A DNA stretch of 64,000 bases from Fictibacillus sp. b24 (GCF_030348825.1 NZ_JAUCES010000005.1:558001-622000), one strand, 5' to 3'. Positions 34,299 to 43,955 are shown, counted from the first letter of the stretch. Made by a program: numbers and translations. Notes: generated by a model not told the origin, from the letters alone.

Positions 34299-36272
34299 TT
34301 ATTTACCTTTACCAGGACCGACTTTGTGAACCACGGTTGAGGTTTTACTGTTATCTGTTTCAGATGTAGTTGTGAATGTTAGCTCTGTGGGCTTTGGGCC
34401 GTTCTTCGCATCGGGGATCTTCACATAAACAGGGACTTGTACGGTTTCTCCAGATTCCACTTCAATCACATTGTTTTCTAACTGAAGTTCCCAGCCAGCT
34501 TCTGTTGTTGCATTAAGCCTGAAAAGATCCGTTGCTTCACCTGTATTGGTTACGTTGAAGTTGTAAACAGCTACACGGCCAGGTACAGCAAATTCCTCTG
34601 AACCTCTCGCTGCCTGAACGCCGCGTGTATAAGGACCGGCTCCATCCATATGCCTCACAGCCACTCGGTAACTAAGAGCGCCTTGATCATCTACTTTTTT
34701 CTTCAACACATAAAAGTGAAGACGGTTGTGCTCGTCTTTATACTCACTCACAACACCATCGGCTGTTCCTGCTTTAAAAAGGGAGTCGGCGAGCTGCTGG
34801 AAATCGCCTTTTGACATCATAGCTTCTGTTCCGTCAGGTCGCTTGAAATCCACTTGATTGATGTCTTCTTTATGAGAGTCGATCACCCAGATGTTTGGTG
34901 GTGATTCGGTGTTTTTTGTTTTTGCGAGCAATACGCCAGCATCAGGGGCAAATGAATCGTAGCCCACACGGTCGACAACTTCAACTGTATAGTTGTTGTA
35001 CCATTTTGCACCGCGCTGCATGTCGGCACGCCAGTCATCTTTTAACGAGTTTGCTGGTGTCAGATCTTCCATGGCGATTTGAATTCCGTGGAGTCCCGTG
35101 CGTCCAAATTGTTCACCTGTTGGTACTTCACGCGCTAGGATATCTGCAAAAACAGGCCCGGTTTCCGCAAGCTCGTCACGGTTCAAACTCAAATACTGGT
35201 CTTCATCCAGAAAACCTTGTTTGATTTTGTTACGCAGCATGTGGTGTGCTGGAGCCGATGCGCCAAGTGGAGATGGCACCATCCATCTCGTGTGCGGTCC
35301 GCCTGGGCCGTTGAAGCTGCCTCGGCTCATTAACTCCCACGGACCTGAATAGGTACGAGAAACAGGGTTCGCATAAGGATTGTTGTAGTTGTCACCGAGT
35401 TTCATAATGTGCCCGAACTCATGAGCGAAGGTTCCCATACCGTCGTTTTCACCTTGAATGGAAGTTCCGTTGCTCGCGCTAGACCAAATACTTTTAGCCG
35501 CATACCAGGAAGTCCATGGTACGTAACGGGTTACGGCTGAATTCGGCATCCCCGCATATGGGGGTCCAAACGGTTTTGTTACAGATTCAGGTGTTTGGAA
35601 CATCATCTCGCCTAACTCCTGCCACACACCTGATTCGTCATAGCCGGCATGCACGATAAAACGGAAATCGTATTCTTCGCCAGATGCATCGATATCAGCT
35701 TGCGCTTTTTGAATAGCTTCCGATCGGAGGGTTTTACCAGTAAAACCTGCTGGCATGTTCTGCATCTGATTAAATTCGTTCAGTCCATATTGAAATTCGT
35801 TGTGATCCATGCGGTATGTTCCGAAAGCATCGAGCTCAACTGCCCACTTTCCATAGGAATTCTCCCGCCAATATTCATCGATTGTTCTGTAGTTGTTAAG
35901 GGCTTGAGGTTTGTTTAAGAAGTCTAGCCAAAATTGTCCCATCTGTTCTCGAGGGATGTTACCCGTGTTGATGGGGTTGCCGGCAATTTCTGAACCTTCA
36001 GGCTGACTGAGGATAAATTCACGATCTGGGAAATCTACGATAATAAGTGCACCTTTAATGACGCGTTCTGGCTGAACATCTGAATTACGCCAATCAATTC
36101 CTGGGACTGGTCGGTAATCATTCCACGTCATGTCTCTTGGTAGCGTCCAGGATTCTTTGTCCACCGGTTCAGGGAACGCTGGCAATCCAGGCTTGTCCGC
36201 ATACGCGGTGGTCGAGACGGTCAATAGAAGCAAACTAAGGGAAAAGGAGGCAAAGGACTTTTTACTCAACAT
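34299..36272 (-). CDS. Secreted M6-family metalloprotease (immune inhibitor A type)
   Basis: The 657-residue protein has a signal peptide (ending near AYA-D, about 26). The M6 catalytic domain contains the zinc motif HEFGH at 284-288 followed by IMKLGDNYNNPY, with GPWELMSRGSFNGPGG a little further on. The C-terminal part (about 540-650) looks like a beta-sandwich with YNFNVTNTGEATDLFRL. InhA-type enzymes are secreted zinc proteases that degrade antibacterial peptides and host proteins. Full-length InhA is somewhat longer, so this is a compact member. GGGAG lies 11 bases before the ATG. A perfect palindrome lies just upstream. Confidence 0.9.
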   Translation of the reverse strand: MLSKKSFASFSLSLLLLTVSTTAYADKPGLPAFPEPVDKESWTLPRDMTWNDYRPVPGIDWRNSDVQPERVIKGALIIVDFPDREFILSQPEGSEIAGNPINTGNIPREQMGQFWLDFLNKPQALNNYRTIDEYWRENSYGKWAVELDAFGTYRMDHNEFQYGLNEFNQMQNMPAGFTGKTLRSEAIQKAQADIDASGEEYDFRFIVHAGYDESGVWQELGEMMFQTPESVTKPFGPPYAGMPNSAVTRYVPWTSWYAAKSIWSSASNGTSIQGENDGMGTFAHEFGHIMKLGDNYNNPYANPVSRTYSGPWELMSRGSFNGPGGPHTRWMVPSPLGASAPAHHMLRNKIKQGFLDEDQYLSLNRDELAETGPVFADILAREVPTGEQFGRTGLHGIQIAMEDLTPANSLKDDWRADMQRGAKWYNNYTVEVVDRVGYDSFAPDAGVLLAKTKNTESPPNIWVIDSHKEDINQVDFKRPDGTEAMMSKGDFQQLADSLFKAGTADGVVSEYKDEHNRLHFYVLKKKVDDQGALSYRVAVRHMDGAGPYTRGVQAARGSEEFAVPGRVAVYNFNVTNTGEATDLFRLNATTEAGWELQLENNVIEVESGETVQVPVYVKIPDAKNGPKPTELTFTTTSETDNSKTSTVVHKVGPGKGK

Positions 36273-36293
36273 TAACGCAACAACTCCCTATAT

Positions 36294-36310
36294 AAATTGT
36301 CTGACAATTT
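36294..36310. promoter_or_regulatory. Palindrome upstream of the M6 protease gene
   Basis: AAATTGTC and GACAATTT flank a single central T, a perfect 17-base palindrome 22 bases before the protease start codon. This is where a repressor operator would lie. The regulator is unknown. Confidence 0.5.
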
Positions 36311-36471
36311 TATAAATAACATGAAATGACTGGTAATTGCATGCAGTAGAACTCGTTTGTCGACAAAACAGGAAGGATATCCCATGTTGGACGTGAGAGG
36401 ATTGTAAAGTAGGGAAAATAGCGTGTGAGAATAGTGCTAGAAAGGTAGATATAGGACCGTGGATGAATGTA

Positions 36472-36534
36472 GTGCGCGTAAATCTATGTTTTGCGCGCGT
36501 AATTTACCCGCTTGTGGGTGGGAATTTTATTGTA
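36472..36534 (+). repeat. 21-bp modular repeat family, copy 2 (no tail)
   Basis: Units begin GTGCGCGTAA (36472), GCGCGCGTAA (36493) and GTGGGTGGGA (36514), exactly 21 bp apart. The conserved tail is missing. It sits in the gap between the divergent M6 protease gene and fixA. Confidence 0.6.
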
Positions 36535-36651
36535 ATTGGAAATTCGTATCAAAAACCGTCATGTATCGGATAAGCCCCCCATATAGTAGTAGTAATCATC
36601 ATACTAGTGGCTTCTTATGTGAGAAATGCCAGTGATTAGAGGAGGGGTCGA

Positions 36652-37491
36652 ATGCTTCATATTGTAGCTTGCATCAAGCAAGTGCCTGATACGAAGATCA
36701 TCAAGATGAACCCGAAGACGAATACGATGGACCGTGCGAGTGCGCCTGCTATTTTAAATCCATATGACGCGCATGCGGTGGAAGAAGCGGTGCGTTTAAA
36801 GAAGAGATACGGCGGGACGGTTTCGGTTCTAACGATGGGACCGCCGCCAGCGGTGAAAGCAATTAAAAAATGCATCGAGATCGGAGCAGACGAAGGCTAC
36901 ATGATCTCTGACCGTGCGTTTGCTGGAGCCGATACGCTCGCAACAAGTTATGCGCTCACAAAAGCGATTGAAAAAATCTCTAAGATCAAACCAGTGGATC
37001 TTATCATCTGCGGGAAGATGACGATTGACGGTGACACCGGACAAGTTGGGCCAGGAATCGCGCGGCGGTTAGACATGCCTCCGCTTACTTCCGTCAATAA
37101 AGTAAAAGAGATCAACTTGGAAGAAGGGTATGCGGTTGTTCACCGAAAGCTTGAGGATGGATATGAAGTGATTCAGTCGACGATGCCTTGTTTGATGTCA
37201 GTTGAAAAAGAGATCAACGAAGTGCCATATTCATCGATGACAAACATGCTGAAAGCGGCTCGTTACCAGCCAGTTATTTGGGCGGTCGCCGATCTAGAGG
37301 ATGTGGAGAGATCACAGCTCGGATTGAAAGGTTCACCCACCATCGTTTCAAAAGTTTGGGCACCAACAAAACCAAGTGGCGGTGAGATGTTAGAAGGGGA
37401 CGCAGCCGCGCAAACTGGGCAGCTGCTTAACATTTTATTAGAGAAAAAAGAACTTTTTGCAGTGAAGGGAGGGTCTGGCGTTGAGCTTTGA
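36652..37491 (+). CDS. fixA: Electron transfer flavoprotein beta subunit, FixA type
   Basis: The 279-residue protein starts MLHIVACIKQVPDTKIIKMN, with NPYDAHAVEEAVRLK and GDTGQVGPGIARRL, the ETF-beta/FixA pattern. GAGGAGG precedes the ATG. FixA and FixB form a heterodimer holding FAD. Because fixC and fixX follow in a translationally linked operon, this pair should belong to the membrane-associated FixABCX complex. In its studied members that complex oxidises NADH and splits the electrons between quinone and low-potential ferredoxin or flavodoxin. Confidence 0.92.
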   Translation: MLHIVACIKQVPDTKIIKMNPKTNTMDRASAPAILNPYDAHAVEEAVRLKKRYGGTVSVLTMGPPPAVKAIKKCIEIGADEGYMISDRAFAGADTLATSYALTKAIEKISKIKPVDLIICGKMTIDGDTGQVGPGIARRLDMPPLTSVNKVKEINLEEGYAVVHRKLEDGYEVIQSTMPCLMSVEKEINEVPYSSMTNMLKAARYQPVIWAVADLEDVERSQLGLKGSPTIVSKVWAPTKPSGGEMLEGDAAAQTGQLLNILLEKKELFAVKGGSGVEL

Positions 37492-38506
37492 GGATTACTC
37501 TGGTATTTGGGTTTTTATTGAGGTGAAAGACGGTGAGGTTGTTCCCGTTTCGCTCGAGTTATTAGGAGCGGGAAGGGAACTCGCCGATAAACGTGGCACC
37601 GAGCTTGCAGGTGTTTTGATCGGAGAGAACGTAACACATCTGGCAGACACGGTGTTTGAGTATGGAGCCGACACCGTCTATGTGTATGACCATGCCATTT
37701 TTAAAAACTACCGCACCGAATCGTACATGAAGGCATTGCTGGAGTGCTGCGAAAAATACAAGCCGGAAGTCATTCTGTACGGTGCTACATCAACGGGTAA
37801 GGATTTAGCGAGCGCGGTTGCAACAGACCTGCCAACAGGACTCACGGCGGACTCTACCATTTTAGACATTGAAGAAGACACAGGATTGCTGCTAGCGAGC
37901 CGACCAGCATTTGGCGGTAACATTATGGCAACAATTCTATGTAAAAAATATCGTCCCCAGATGGCGACAGTCCGACCAAAAGTGATGAAGGCACTCACGC
38001 CAGAACCTGGCCGAACCGGTAGATTAGTAGAAGAGAAGACTTCTTTAAAAGAAGATGACATCAGAACAAAAGTGCTGGAAATCGTGCAGCATACAACGAA
38101 AAAGGTCAGGATCGATGAAGCGGATATTATTGTCGCTGGCGGAAAAGGGCTCGGCAGTGCCAATGGGTTTCAGCTCGTTCATGATCTCGCTGAAACGCTG
38201 GGTGGAGCGGTTGGTGCGAGCCGTGATGTGGTTGAAGCGGGTTGGGTGGAGCACCATCATCAAGTGGGTCAGACCGGTGTGACGGTGACGCCTAAAATTT
38301 ATTTTGCAATAGGGATTTCTGGAGCAATTCAGCACATTGTTGGGATGCAGAATTCTAGTCTGATTATCGCGATCAATAATGATCCTGAGGCCGCTATCTT
38401 CCAATCCAGTCACTACGGAATTGTAGGAGATGCGTTTGAAATTGTACCCCTTTTAATCCAACAATTTAAACAAGCGTTTAACCAGGAGGTGGTAGACCAT
38501 GTCTGA
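37481..38506 (+). CDS. fixB: Electron transfer flavoprotein alpha subunit, FixB type
   Basis: The 341-residue protein starts at TTG 37481, 7 bases after GGGAGGG and overlapping fixA by 11 bases. The N-terminal domain carries LYGATSTGKDLASAVA. The C-terminal FAD domain has AGGKGLGSANGF, the VGASRDVVEAGWV segment, HQVGQTGVTVTPKIYFAIG and ISGAIQHIVGMQ, all typical of ETF-alpha. It binds the electron-carrying FAD and passes electrons from FixA to FixC. Confidence 0.92.
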   Translation: MSFEDYSGIWVFIEVKDGEVVPVSLELLGAGRELADKRGTELAGVLIGENVTHLADTVFEYGADTVYVYDHAIFKNYRTESYMKALLECCEKYKPEVILYGATSTGKDLASAVATDLPTGLTADSTILDIEEDTGLLLASRPAFGGNIMATILCKKYRPQMATVRPKVMKALTPEPGRTGRLVEEKTSLKEDDIRTKVLEIVQHTTKKVRIDEADIIVAGGKGLGSANGFQLVHDLAETLGGAVGASRDVVEAGWVEHHHQVGQTGVTVTPKIYFAIGISGAIQHIVGMQNSSLIIAINNDPEAAIFQSSHYGIVGDAFEIVPLLIQQFKQAFNQEVVDHV

Positions 38507-39794
38507 AAAATTTGATGTAATCGTTGTCGGGGCAGGGCCTGCCGGGATATCCTGTGCGTATGAACTTGCGAAAGCGGGAGTGAATGTTCTTTTAATTGAA
38601 CGTGGTGAGTATCCAGGTTCAAAAAACGTTATGGGCGGGGTACTCTACCGCAAAATGATGGAGGATGTTATCCCTGAGTTTTGGAAGGAAGCACCCCTTG
38701 AGCGACCGATTGTTGAACAGCGATTCATGATGATGGATAAGGAGTCAGCGGTAACGGTCGGCTACAAAGGAATGGAATGGGGCCAAGAGCCGTACAACAA
38801 CTTTACGGTATTGCGCGCAAAGTTTGATCAATGGTTTGCTGGAAAAGCGGTTGAACAAGGTGCGTTGCTTGTAAATGAAACTGTTGTTTTAGAATGTATC
38901 GTTGAGGGCGGAAAAGTAGTGGGTGTTCGAACGGATCGGCCAGACGGCGATCTTTATGCAGATGTTGTGGTTTTGGCGGACGGTGTTAATTCACTATTAG
39001 CTAAATCGCTCGGATTTCATAAAGAATTTCGTCCAGATGAAGTCGCACTGGCAACGATGGAAATCATCAAGCTCGATAAAAAAACGATAGAAGACCGCTT
39101 TAATTTAGAAGAAAATCAGGGCACAACAATTGAGCTTTTTGGTGACGCAACAAAGGGAATTCTCGGCACTGGATTCCTCTATACAAACAAAGACACGCTC
39201 AGTCTTGGGGTTGGTTCACTTCTATCTGGGCTGATTAAGCATAAAATTAAACCGTATGAGTTGCTTGAGTACGTGAAGAACCATCCGATGATTCGTCCTT
39301 ACATTGCGGGTGGTGAGCCGGTCGAGTATTTGGCGCACATGATTCCTGAAGGCGGCTATAAATCAATGCCAAAAGTGGCGGGGAACGGGGTGCTCGTTGT
39401 TGGTGATGCGGCTCAGCTCGTAAATGCCATACACCGCGAAGGCTCGAACCTTGCGATGAAGTCCGGTCAGTTTGCGGCAGAAGCGGTTTTATTGGCAAAA
39501 GAACATGACGACTATTCAGAAGCGACGCTCAATCATTATAAAAAGCGGTTGATGAGCAGTTTCGTCGGTCAGGACATGAAAAAGTACAAAGATTCTACGC
39601 ACCACTTCGATAAGTTCCCGCAGTACTTTGAAAAGTACATCCCGATGGCGAATAAGGCAATGAGTCAGATGTTTACAGTTGATGGCACATCTAAATGGGA
39701 GAAACAAAAGAAGATTTGGCGTGATGTTGGGACAGCAGGAGAGAAACTAAAATTAGCTCGTGACGCATACCGGGCGTGGAAGGTGATGAAGTAA
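38499..39794 (+). CDS. fixC: FixC flavoprotein (ETF:quinone oxidoreductase-like)
   Basis: The 431-residue protein has the N-terminal FAD motif VVGAGPAGISCAYELAKAG, a second FAD region VLVVGDAAQLVNAIHREG, and ends in a helical C-terminus. This is the FixC/ETF-QO family, which binds FAD and passes electrons to quinone. Its ATG overlaps fixB by 8 bases and has AGGAGG before it. The separate ferredoxin-like domain of long ETF-QO enzymes is absent and is supplied by fixX. Confidence 0.92.
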   Translation: MSEKFDVIVVGAGPAGISCAYELAKAGVNVLLIERGEYPGSKNVMGGVLYRKMMEDVIPEFWKEAPLERPIVEQRFMMMDKESAVTVGYKGMEWGQEPYNNFTVLRAKFDQWFAGKAVEQGALLVNETVVLECIVEGGKVVGVRTDRPDGDLYADVVVLADGVNSLLAKSLGFHKEFRPDEVALATMEIIKLDKKTIEDRFNLEENQGTTIELFGDATKGILGTGFLYTNKDTLSLGVGSLLSGLIKHKIKPYELLEYVKNHPMIRPYIAGGEPVEYLAHMIPEGGYKSMPKVAGNGVLVVGDAAQLVNAIHREGSNLAMKSGQFAAEAVLLAKEHDDYSEATLNHYKKRLMSSFVGQDMKKYKDSTHHFDKFPQYFEKYIPMANKAMSQMFTVDGTSKWEKQKKIWRDVGTAGEKLKLARDAYRAWKVMK

Positions 39795-40088
39795 ATGAGC
39801 GAAAGAAAGTGTCAGACCATCGAAGAAAAGCAGTATCTCGTTCGTTTTAACGCAGACACGAAGTCACATCTTACCGTCATGGATGCGGATGTATGTTTGA
39901 ACCACTGTCCGGATAAAATCTGTACGATCTTTTGTCCGGCAGAGGTGTATAAGTGGGAAGAGATTCGGATGCATGTCGGGTACGAAGGCTGCCACGAGTG
40001 CGGAAGCTGCCGAATCGGGTGTCCGCACCAGAACATTAAGTGGGAATACCCAAAAGGCGGGCATGGGATTGTGTTTCGGTTGGGGTAA
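39795..40088 (+). CDS. fixX: FixX ferredoxin-like protein
   Basis: The 97-residue protein starts at the base after the fixC stop. Two cysteine groups are seen, VCLNHCPDKICTIFCPAEVY and GCHECGSCRIGCPHQNIKW, enough for one or two [4Fe-4S] clusters. The family-typical ending WEYPKGGHGIVFRLG is present. E. coli FixX, as I recall it, has fewer cysteines in the first group, so cluster content may differ here. It completes the fixABCX operon. Confidence 0.92.
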   Translation: MSERKCQTIEEKQYLVRFNADTKSHLTVMDADVCLNHCPDKICTIFCPAEVYKWEEIRMHVGYEGCHECGSCRIGCPHQNIKWEYPKGGHGIVFRLG

Positions 40089-40111
40089 AGGGGCTGGGAT
40101 AAAGGGATATT

Positions 40112-40129
40112 TTTAAACAAGTGTTTAAA
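40112..40129. promoter_or_regulatory. Palindrome TTTAAACA-AG-TGTTTAAA downstream of fixX
   Basis: A perfect 8+8 inverted repeat with a 2-base centre lies between fixX and its terminator. The inner 16 bases recur upstream of pxpA at 58875-58890. It may be a regulator binding site or a relic of one. Confidence 0.4.
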
Positions 40130-40137
40130 TGTAAGCC

Positions 40138-40165
40138 AAAAAAGCACGCTGAGCCGTGCTTTTTT
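40138..40165. terminator. Bidirectional terminator between fixX and gerAC
   Basis: AAAAAAGCACG (40138-40148) and CGTGCTTTTTT (40155-40165) form an 11-bp stem usable from both strands. Confidence 0.92.
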
Positions 40166-40182
40166 ATGCTTTATTTAAGTCT

Positions 40183-41301
40183 TTATTTAAGTATGCCGGT
40201 CTTCTCAATCGCCACTTCAACCTTCGTATTTATCTTTATGGCGGGATAAGTTTTCCCCCAATCAAGAGCTTTCCATGCTGCTGGATCTGATTCTTTTATA
40301 CTTCTTCCAATTCCTAATACATCACTGTTGGCTTTTTGTGTTTTTTTCATAATCGATTGAGATTTTCTCGTTAAATCCTGAGAAATGGTTTTTTCTAACT
40401 CTTTGATCTGCTTTGAGCTGATTTTTTCAGTTCTGGGGTATTGATGAACCATTACTTTAAGGTCCAAATGAATATCAACCATTGGTTTTCCTGAAGCATC
40501 TTTCTTTATATCTAACTTCCGCTTGGAATTTTTAATTCGATAGGAAACTTGATTATTTAATTTCTTTTTATCATTCAGATATGATTCTAGATCGACAAGC
40601 TCTCCGTAATCATCCATTAATAATAAAAGAAGCGTACATTCTTTTAATGAAATCATCTCTCCAGAATAAGCGTTATTACTGATTAAACCAGCTCCTGATA
40701 CTCGTATATTGCCATTTCTTTGCTCTAAGATTGGGAGGACAAAGTCTTTTCCTTCTTCATTAAAATAAGTAAATAACGTGTTCAGCGTCCCTTTGGGAAC
40801 CGTAGAATTGTTTTCAGCAGCATCAATGATTTCATACAATCCAAAGGCAACAGGGTTTGTGCCGATCTCTTTTGTTGATAAGAGTTCACTCGCTTCCACA
40901 CCCTTTACAATCGCTACTTTACTTCCTAAATAGGGATCAGGAACACGGTAGAAAAAATCGAGATAGGCGTTTAAATTTTTCTTTGCGAAACTTTCTCCGA
41001 GCAAAATGATTCGTGACTTTGAAGCGGTTAAAGGACCTGTATAATACGTTCTTAATTCACGGTATGTATCTTCTAAAGAATAACCAGTTGCAGAAGACAT
41101 CTGATTTTTAAAGTCAAAAAAGTTTGTTCCCTTTGGTATGATGTTAAGGACTACGATCGTAGACTTTATTTTATTATCCTCTAAATCAAAACTTACACCG
41201 TTAATCACTTCTTGGTCCACAATTAATTTTTGATCCCAGCAGCCGGTCAGCAGAGGGAAAATGAACAATAGAGTGATTATTTTTTGAGTCGTATTCTTCA
41301 T
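40183..41301 (-). CDS. gerAC: GerAC-type spore germination lipoprotein
   Basis: The 372-residue protein has a lipobox (LLTGCW, Cys about 21) and the Ger(x)C pattern: GCWDQKLIVDQEVINGVSFD near the front, LLGESFAKKNLNAYLDFFYR in the middle, and a C-terminal domain with helical repeats. GerAC proteins anchor to the outer face of the spore inner membrane and are needed for the nutrient receptor. Its ATG overlaps the gerAB stop (ATGA), with GGGGATAAAGGG as ribosome site. It is the last gene of gerAA-AB-AC. Confidence 0.9.
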   Translation of the reverse strand: MKNTTQKIITLLFIFPLLTGCWDQKLIVDQEVINGVSFDLEDNKIKSTIVVLNIIPKGTNFFDFKNQMSSATGYSLEDTYRELRTYYTGPLTASKSRIILLGESFAKKNLNAYLDFFYRVPDPYLGSKVAIVKGVEASELLSTKEIGTNPVAFGLYEIIDAAENNSTVPKGTLNTLFTYFNEEGKDFVLPILEQRNGNIRVSGAGLISNNAYSGEMISLKECTLLLLLMDDYGELVDLESYLNDKKKLNNQVSYRIKNSKRKLDIKKDASGKPMVDIHLDLKVMVHQYPRTEKISSKQIKELEKTISQDLTRKSQSIMKKTQKANSDVLGIGRSIKESDPAAWKALDWGKTYPAIKINTKVEVAIEKTGILK

Positions 41302-42359
41302 CCCTTTATCCCCTTCAGTTTAGCGATTATGAGTAATAGTGCCGGAAAGATAAATACAAAGATGATATTTAAATAGATCATGATACTAGACAGTGATTCT
41401 GTCACAGTTAAATTTATTGGCAACAAACCTAAGCATAATAAAATGAAAGAAAGTAAATACACTGATTTTTTCCTCTGAATCGAAAATAATTTCTGGACAC
41501 CAAGGCTTGCATTAAAAAGCTGAATAACCAGTGTGGTCGATATAGGCACAATCCAAAATGAAAGAAATAGAATATCGATTCTCTCAACAAATTCAAATGA
41601 CAGACCTCGAAAAAGATATAGTAACGGCGCTTGAATAAGGCTGAGTTGCACGCCGCTAAAGGAAATTACACAAGTGATAAATAAGAATATATACAGCGTA
41701 AGAGCAAACAAATTTGCGAACGTGAGAACCATTAAGCTCTTCTTAGGATTTTTTATAAATGGCATGATGAACAAAATGAGCTCAAAACCAATCAATGAAA
41801 CGAATGCATCAGGACTTGCTTTAATTATTTCTGTAAAACTATTTGAACCTATAGGCTGCAGTCTTCCAAAGTGAATATCTTGCGGGTAGACCAGAATAAG
41901 TAAAAAGATCAGGACGATAAACCAAAATGAAAAAAAGAGAAACGATCTTGAAATCGTCAGTATTCGTTCCTTCGCAATATAAGATGTTGCGATCAGCAGC
42001 ATTAAGATGATCGCCCATCTCGGTGTCTGATGAAGAATCCATGTGTTGATCACATCTGTAACAAGGATCATGAGCAGCAGGGAAAACGAAATAAAATACA
42101 ACACATAACTTATGTTAACGATTTTTCCTAAAACATTTCCCAGCAGTCTAAGGTTAATTTCATAAAACGTTTCGTTCGGTGACGTTCTGCTTAACGCGAC
42201 AAGTATAATGATGATTCCTTGTGCCAAAACTCCAGCGATCAGAAGTGACATCCAGCCGTCTTGCTGCACATCGTTATATAGAATATAGGGCAGACCTAGG
42301 ATACCGATACCGATCTGAGCTTGAATGATTAAGAAAAACAAATTCTTATTCGTGAGCAT
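41298..42359 (-). CDS. gerAB: GerAB-type germination permease
   Basis: The protein has 353 residues from ATG 42359 (MLTNKNLFFLIIQAQIGIGI) and ten predicted helices of the APC/spore permease family. The long open frame extends upstream to 42431, but that would overlap gerAA by about 85 bases without a ribosome site, whereas 42359 gives a 14-base overlap. GerAB binds the nutrient germinant in the spore inner membrane. Which germinant this receptor senses cannot be read from sequence. Confidence 0.9.
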   Translation of the reverse strand: MLTNKNLFFLIIQAQIGIGILGLPYILYNDVQQDGWMSLLIAGVLAQGIIIILVALSRTSPNETFYEINLRLLGNVLGKIVNISYVLYFISFSLLLMILVTDVINTWILHQTPRWAIILMLLIATSYIAKERILTISRSFLFFSFWFIVLIFLLILVYPQDIHFGRLQPIGSNSFTEIIKASPDAFVSLIGFELILFIMPFIKNPKKSLMVLTFANLFALTLYIFLFITCVISFSGVQLSLIQAPLLYLFRGLSFEFVERIDILFLSFWIVPISTTLVIQLFNASLGVQKLFSIQRKKSVYLLSFILLCLGLLPINLTVTESLSSIMIYLNIIFVFIFPALLLIIAKLKGIKG

Positions 42360-43749
42360 TCGTATCCTGACCCTTTCTGTTTTTAGGCTTTGTGTTAAAG
42401 AATGACTGAAATATTTTAGGTGCCTCCACATAAGCTTTCCCAGCAGAAGTCAGCTTTACAAGGTGTGTCGTATATACCATCAATCCAAATGCGATTCCAA
42501 TAAAACCGAAAATAGCTGCCAGGAAAATTAATGGAAAACTCATGAGCCGTATGCTTGTACTCATTTCGCCGATTGGAATAACAAAGGATGAAACGGCTGT
42601 AATCGCAATTACTACAACCATGGTGTTGGAAATGAAATTGGTTTGAACGATTGCTGAACCGATCACAATAGCTCCTACTGTACCAATCGTTTGTGCAACT
42701 GCTGATGGGAGTCTGACGGAAGCTTCCTTCAATAATTCCAAAACAATTTGCATCATGACCGCTTCAATAAGAGGATGAAACGGGACGTTCAAAACGGAAA
42801 GCTTGAGTGTGTAAAAAGTGCTCACCGGTAAGATAGCAGAATGATACGCATTAACAGCGATATAAAAAGCCGGGAGTGTGACCGACAAGATAAAAGCCAG
42901 TAATCGCAATGAATAGTAAAAAAAGTTAACGAACCAGCGTGAGTTATAATCCTCAGGACTTCTTAAAAAGGAATAAAAAGATATTGGTGTAATCAATGCA
43001 GAAGGTTCGTGTTCAAGAAAAATTACAGTATTCCCATTTAGGAGATTAAAGACTGCCCGATCCGGTCTTTCCGTTCGTAAGGATTGCGGGAAGGGGGAAT
43101 ACGGATAATCTTCAAGCGCCTCTTGTATCTGCCTGGAGTTAATGACATCATCATTCTTGATCTTTTCTAACCGGCTTTTGATCGAATGAAGGACAGTCTG
43201 ATCCACTTTTGACTCGAGATAACATATCGCAACTTCTACATTTGTATCCGATCCATAAGTTTGATATTCCACTTTAAACTCTGGTGTTCTGAGCCTTTTG
43301 CGAAGCAACGATATATTTGTAGCGGCGCTTTCCACAAAACTATCATGTGCGCCCATCGTTACTTTTTCGTTCAAAGATTCATTGATCGCACGTTTTTCAT
43401 CCGATAAAGTCGCAATGGAATAGGCAATTTTGCAGTTCTCCGTAAGCAAAATAGTATTTCCTTCTGCTAAAGAGCTGCTTATGTCTTTATATGTTGTCAT
43501 GATAGAAAATTGTTTAGTACCTAATGCATTCTCGATATTTTCAGATGCTTGCTTGTTGATGGGACTAATTATATGGAGTTCGATCGATTCTTTATCCGTC
43601 ATCGTATCAAGGTACAGAAGGATAATCGTTTCACCATGAAAAACTAATTTTCTTCGTTTTAAATCCGCCGTCTGCTTCATTTTTTTTTCTATTATTTCTA
43701 AGTTTTGCGTTAGATCAGAACTAAGCAATTCATTATGAGATTCGGCCAT
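42346..43749 (-). CDS. gerAA: GerAA-type spore germination receptor subunit
   Basis: The 467-residue protein has a long hydrophilic N-terminal half with the GerA pattern (FVESAATNISLLRKRLRTPE, ALEDYPYSPFPQSLRTERPD, FLEHEPSALITPISFYSFL). A membrane half follows (about 285-440) and a short basic tail. GerAA forms the multimeric channel part of the receptor. It should be expressed in the forespore; I did not identify a sigma-G promoter with confidence. The ribosome site (AAGAAG) is weak. Confidence 0.9.
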   Translation of the reverse strand: MAESHNELLSSDLTQNLEIIEKKMKQTADLKRRKLVFHGETIILLYLDTMTDKESIELHIISPINKQASENIENALGTKQFSIMTTYKDISSSLAEGNTILLTENCKIAYSIATLSDEKRAINESLNEKVTMGAHDSFVESAATNISLLRKRLRTPEFKVEYQTYGSDTNVEVAICYLESKVDQTVLHSIKSRLEKIKNDDVINSRQIQEALEDYPYSPFPQSLRTERPDRAVFNLLNGNTVIFLEHEPSALITPISFYSFLRSPEDYNSRWFVNFFYYSLRLLAFILSVTLPAFYIAVNAYHSAILPVSTFYTLKLSVLNVPFHPLIEAVMMQIVLELLKEASVRLPSAVAQTIGTVGAIVIGSAIVQTNFISNTMVVVIAITAVSSFVIPIGEMSTSIRLMSFPLIFLAAIFGFIGIAFGLMVYTTHLVKLTSAGKAYVEAPKIFQSFFNTKPKNRKGQDTNAHE

Positions 43750-43873
43750 ATGGCATCCATCTTCTTTCTTTAAAGTCGATAGTATGCAGTATAGACGTGA
43801 ATGAAGGTGAATATTCCATGAAGAGGTGATACATAAGGGGAAATACGCTCTTATGAATTACCTTTTTGTTAGG

Positions 43874-43955
43874 TTTAAGCGATACTGGAGCATTTTGAGC
43901 ATAACGGGGTATTTCGGAGCGAACGTGTAACAGATTAAAAGAACAATTACAGTAA
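43874..43955 (+). repeat. 21-bp modular repeat family, copy 3
   Basis: Units begin at 43874 (TTTAAGCGATAC), 43895 (TTGAGCATAACGGGG) and 43916 (GGAGCG), all 21 bp apart. The tail GCGAACGTGTAACAGATTAA is followed by a diverged second half (GAACAATTACAGTAA). Confidence 0.65.
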
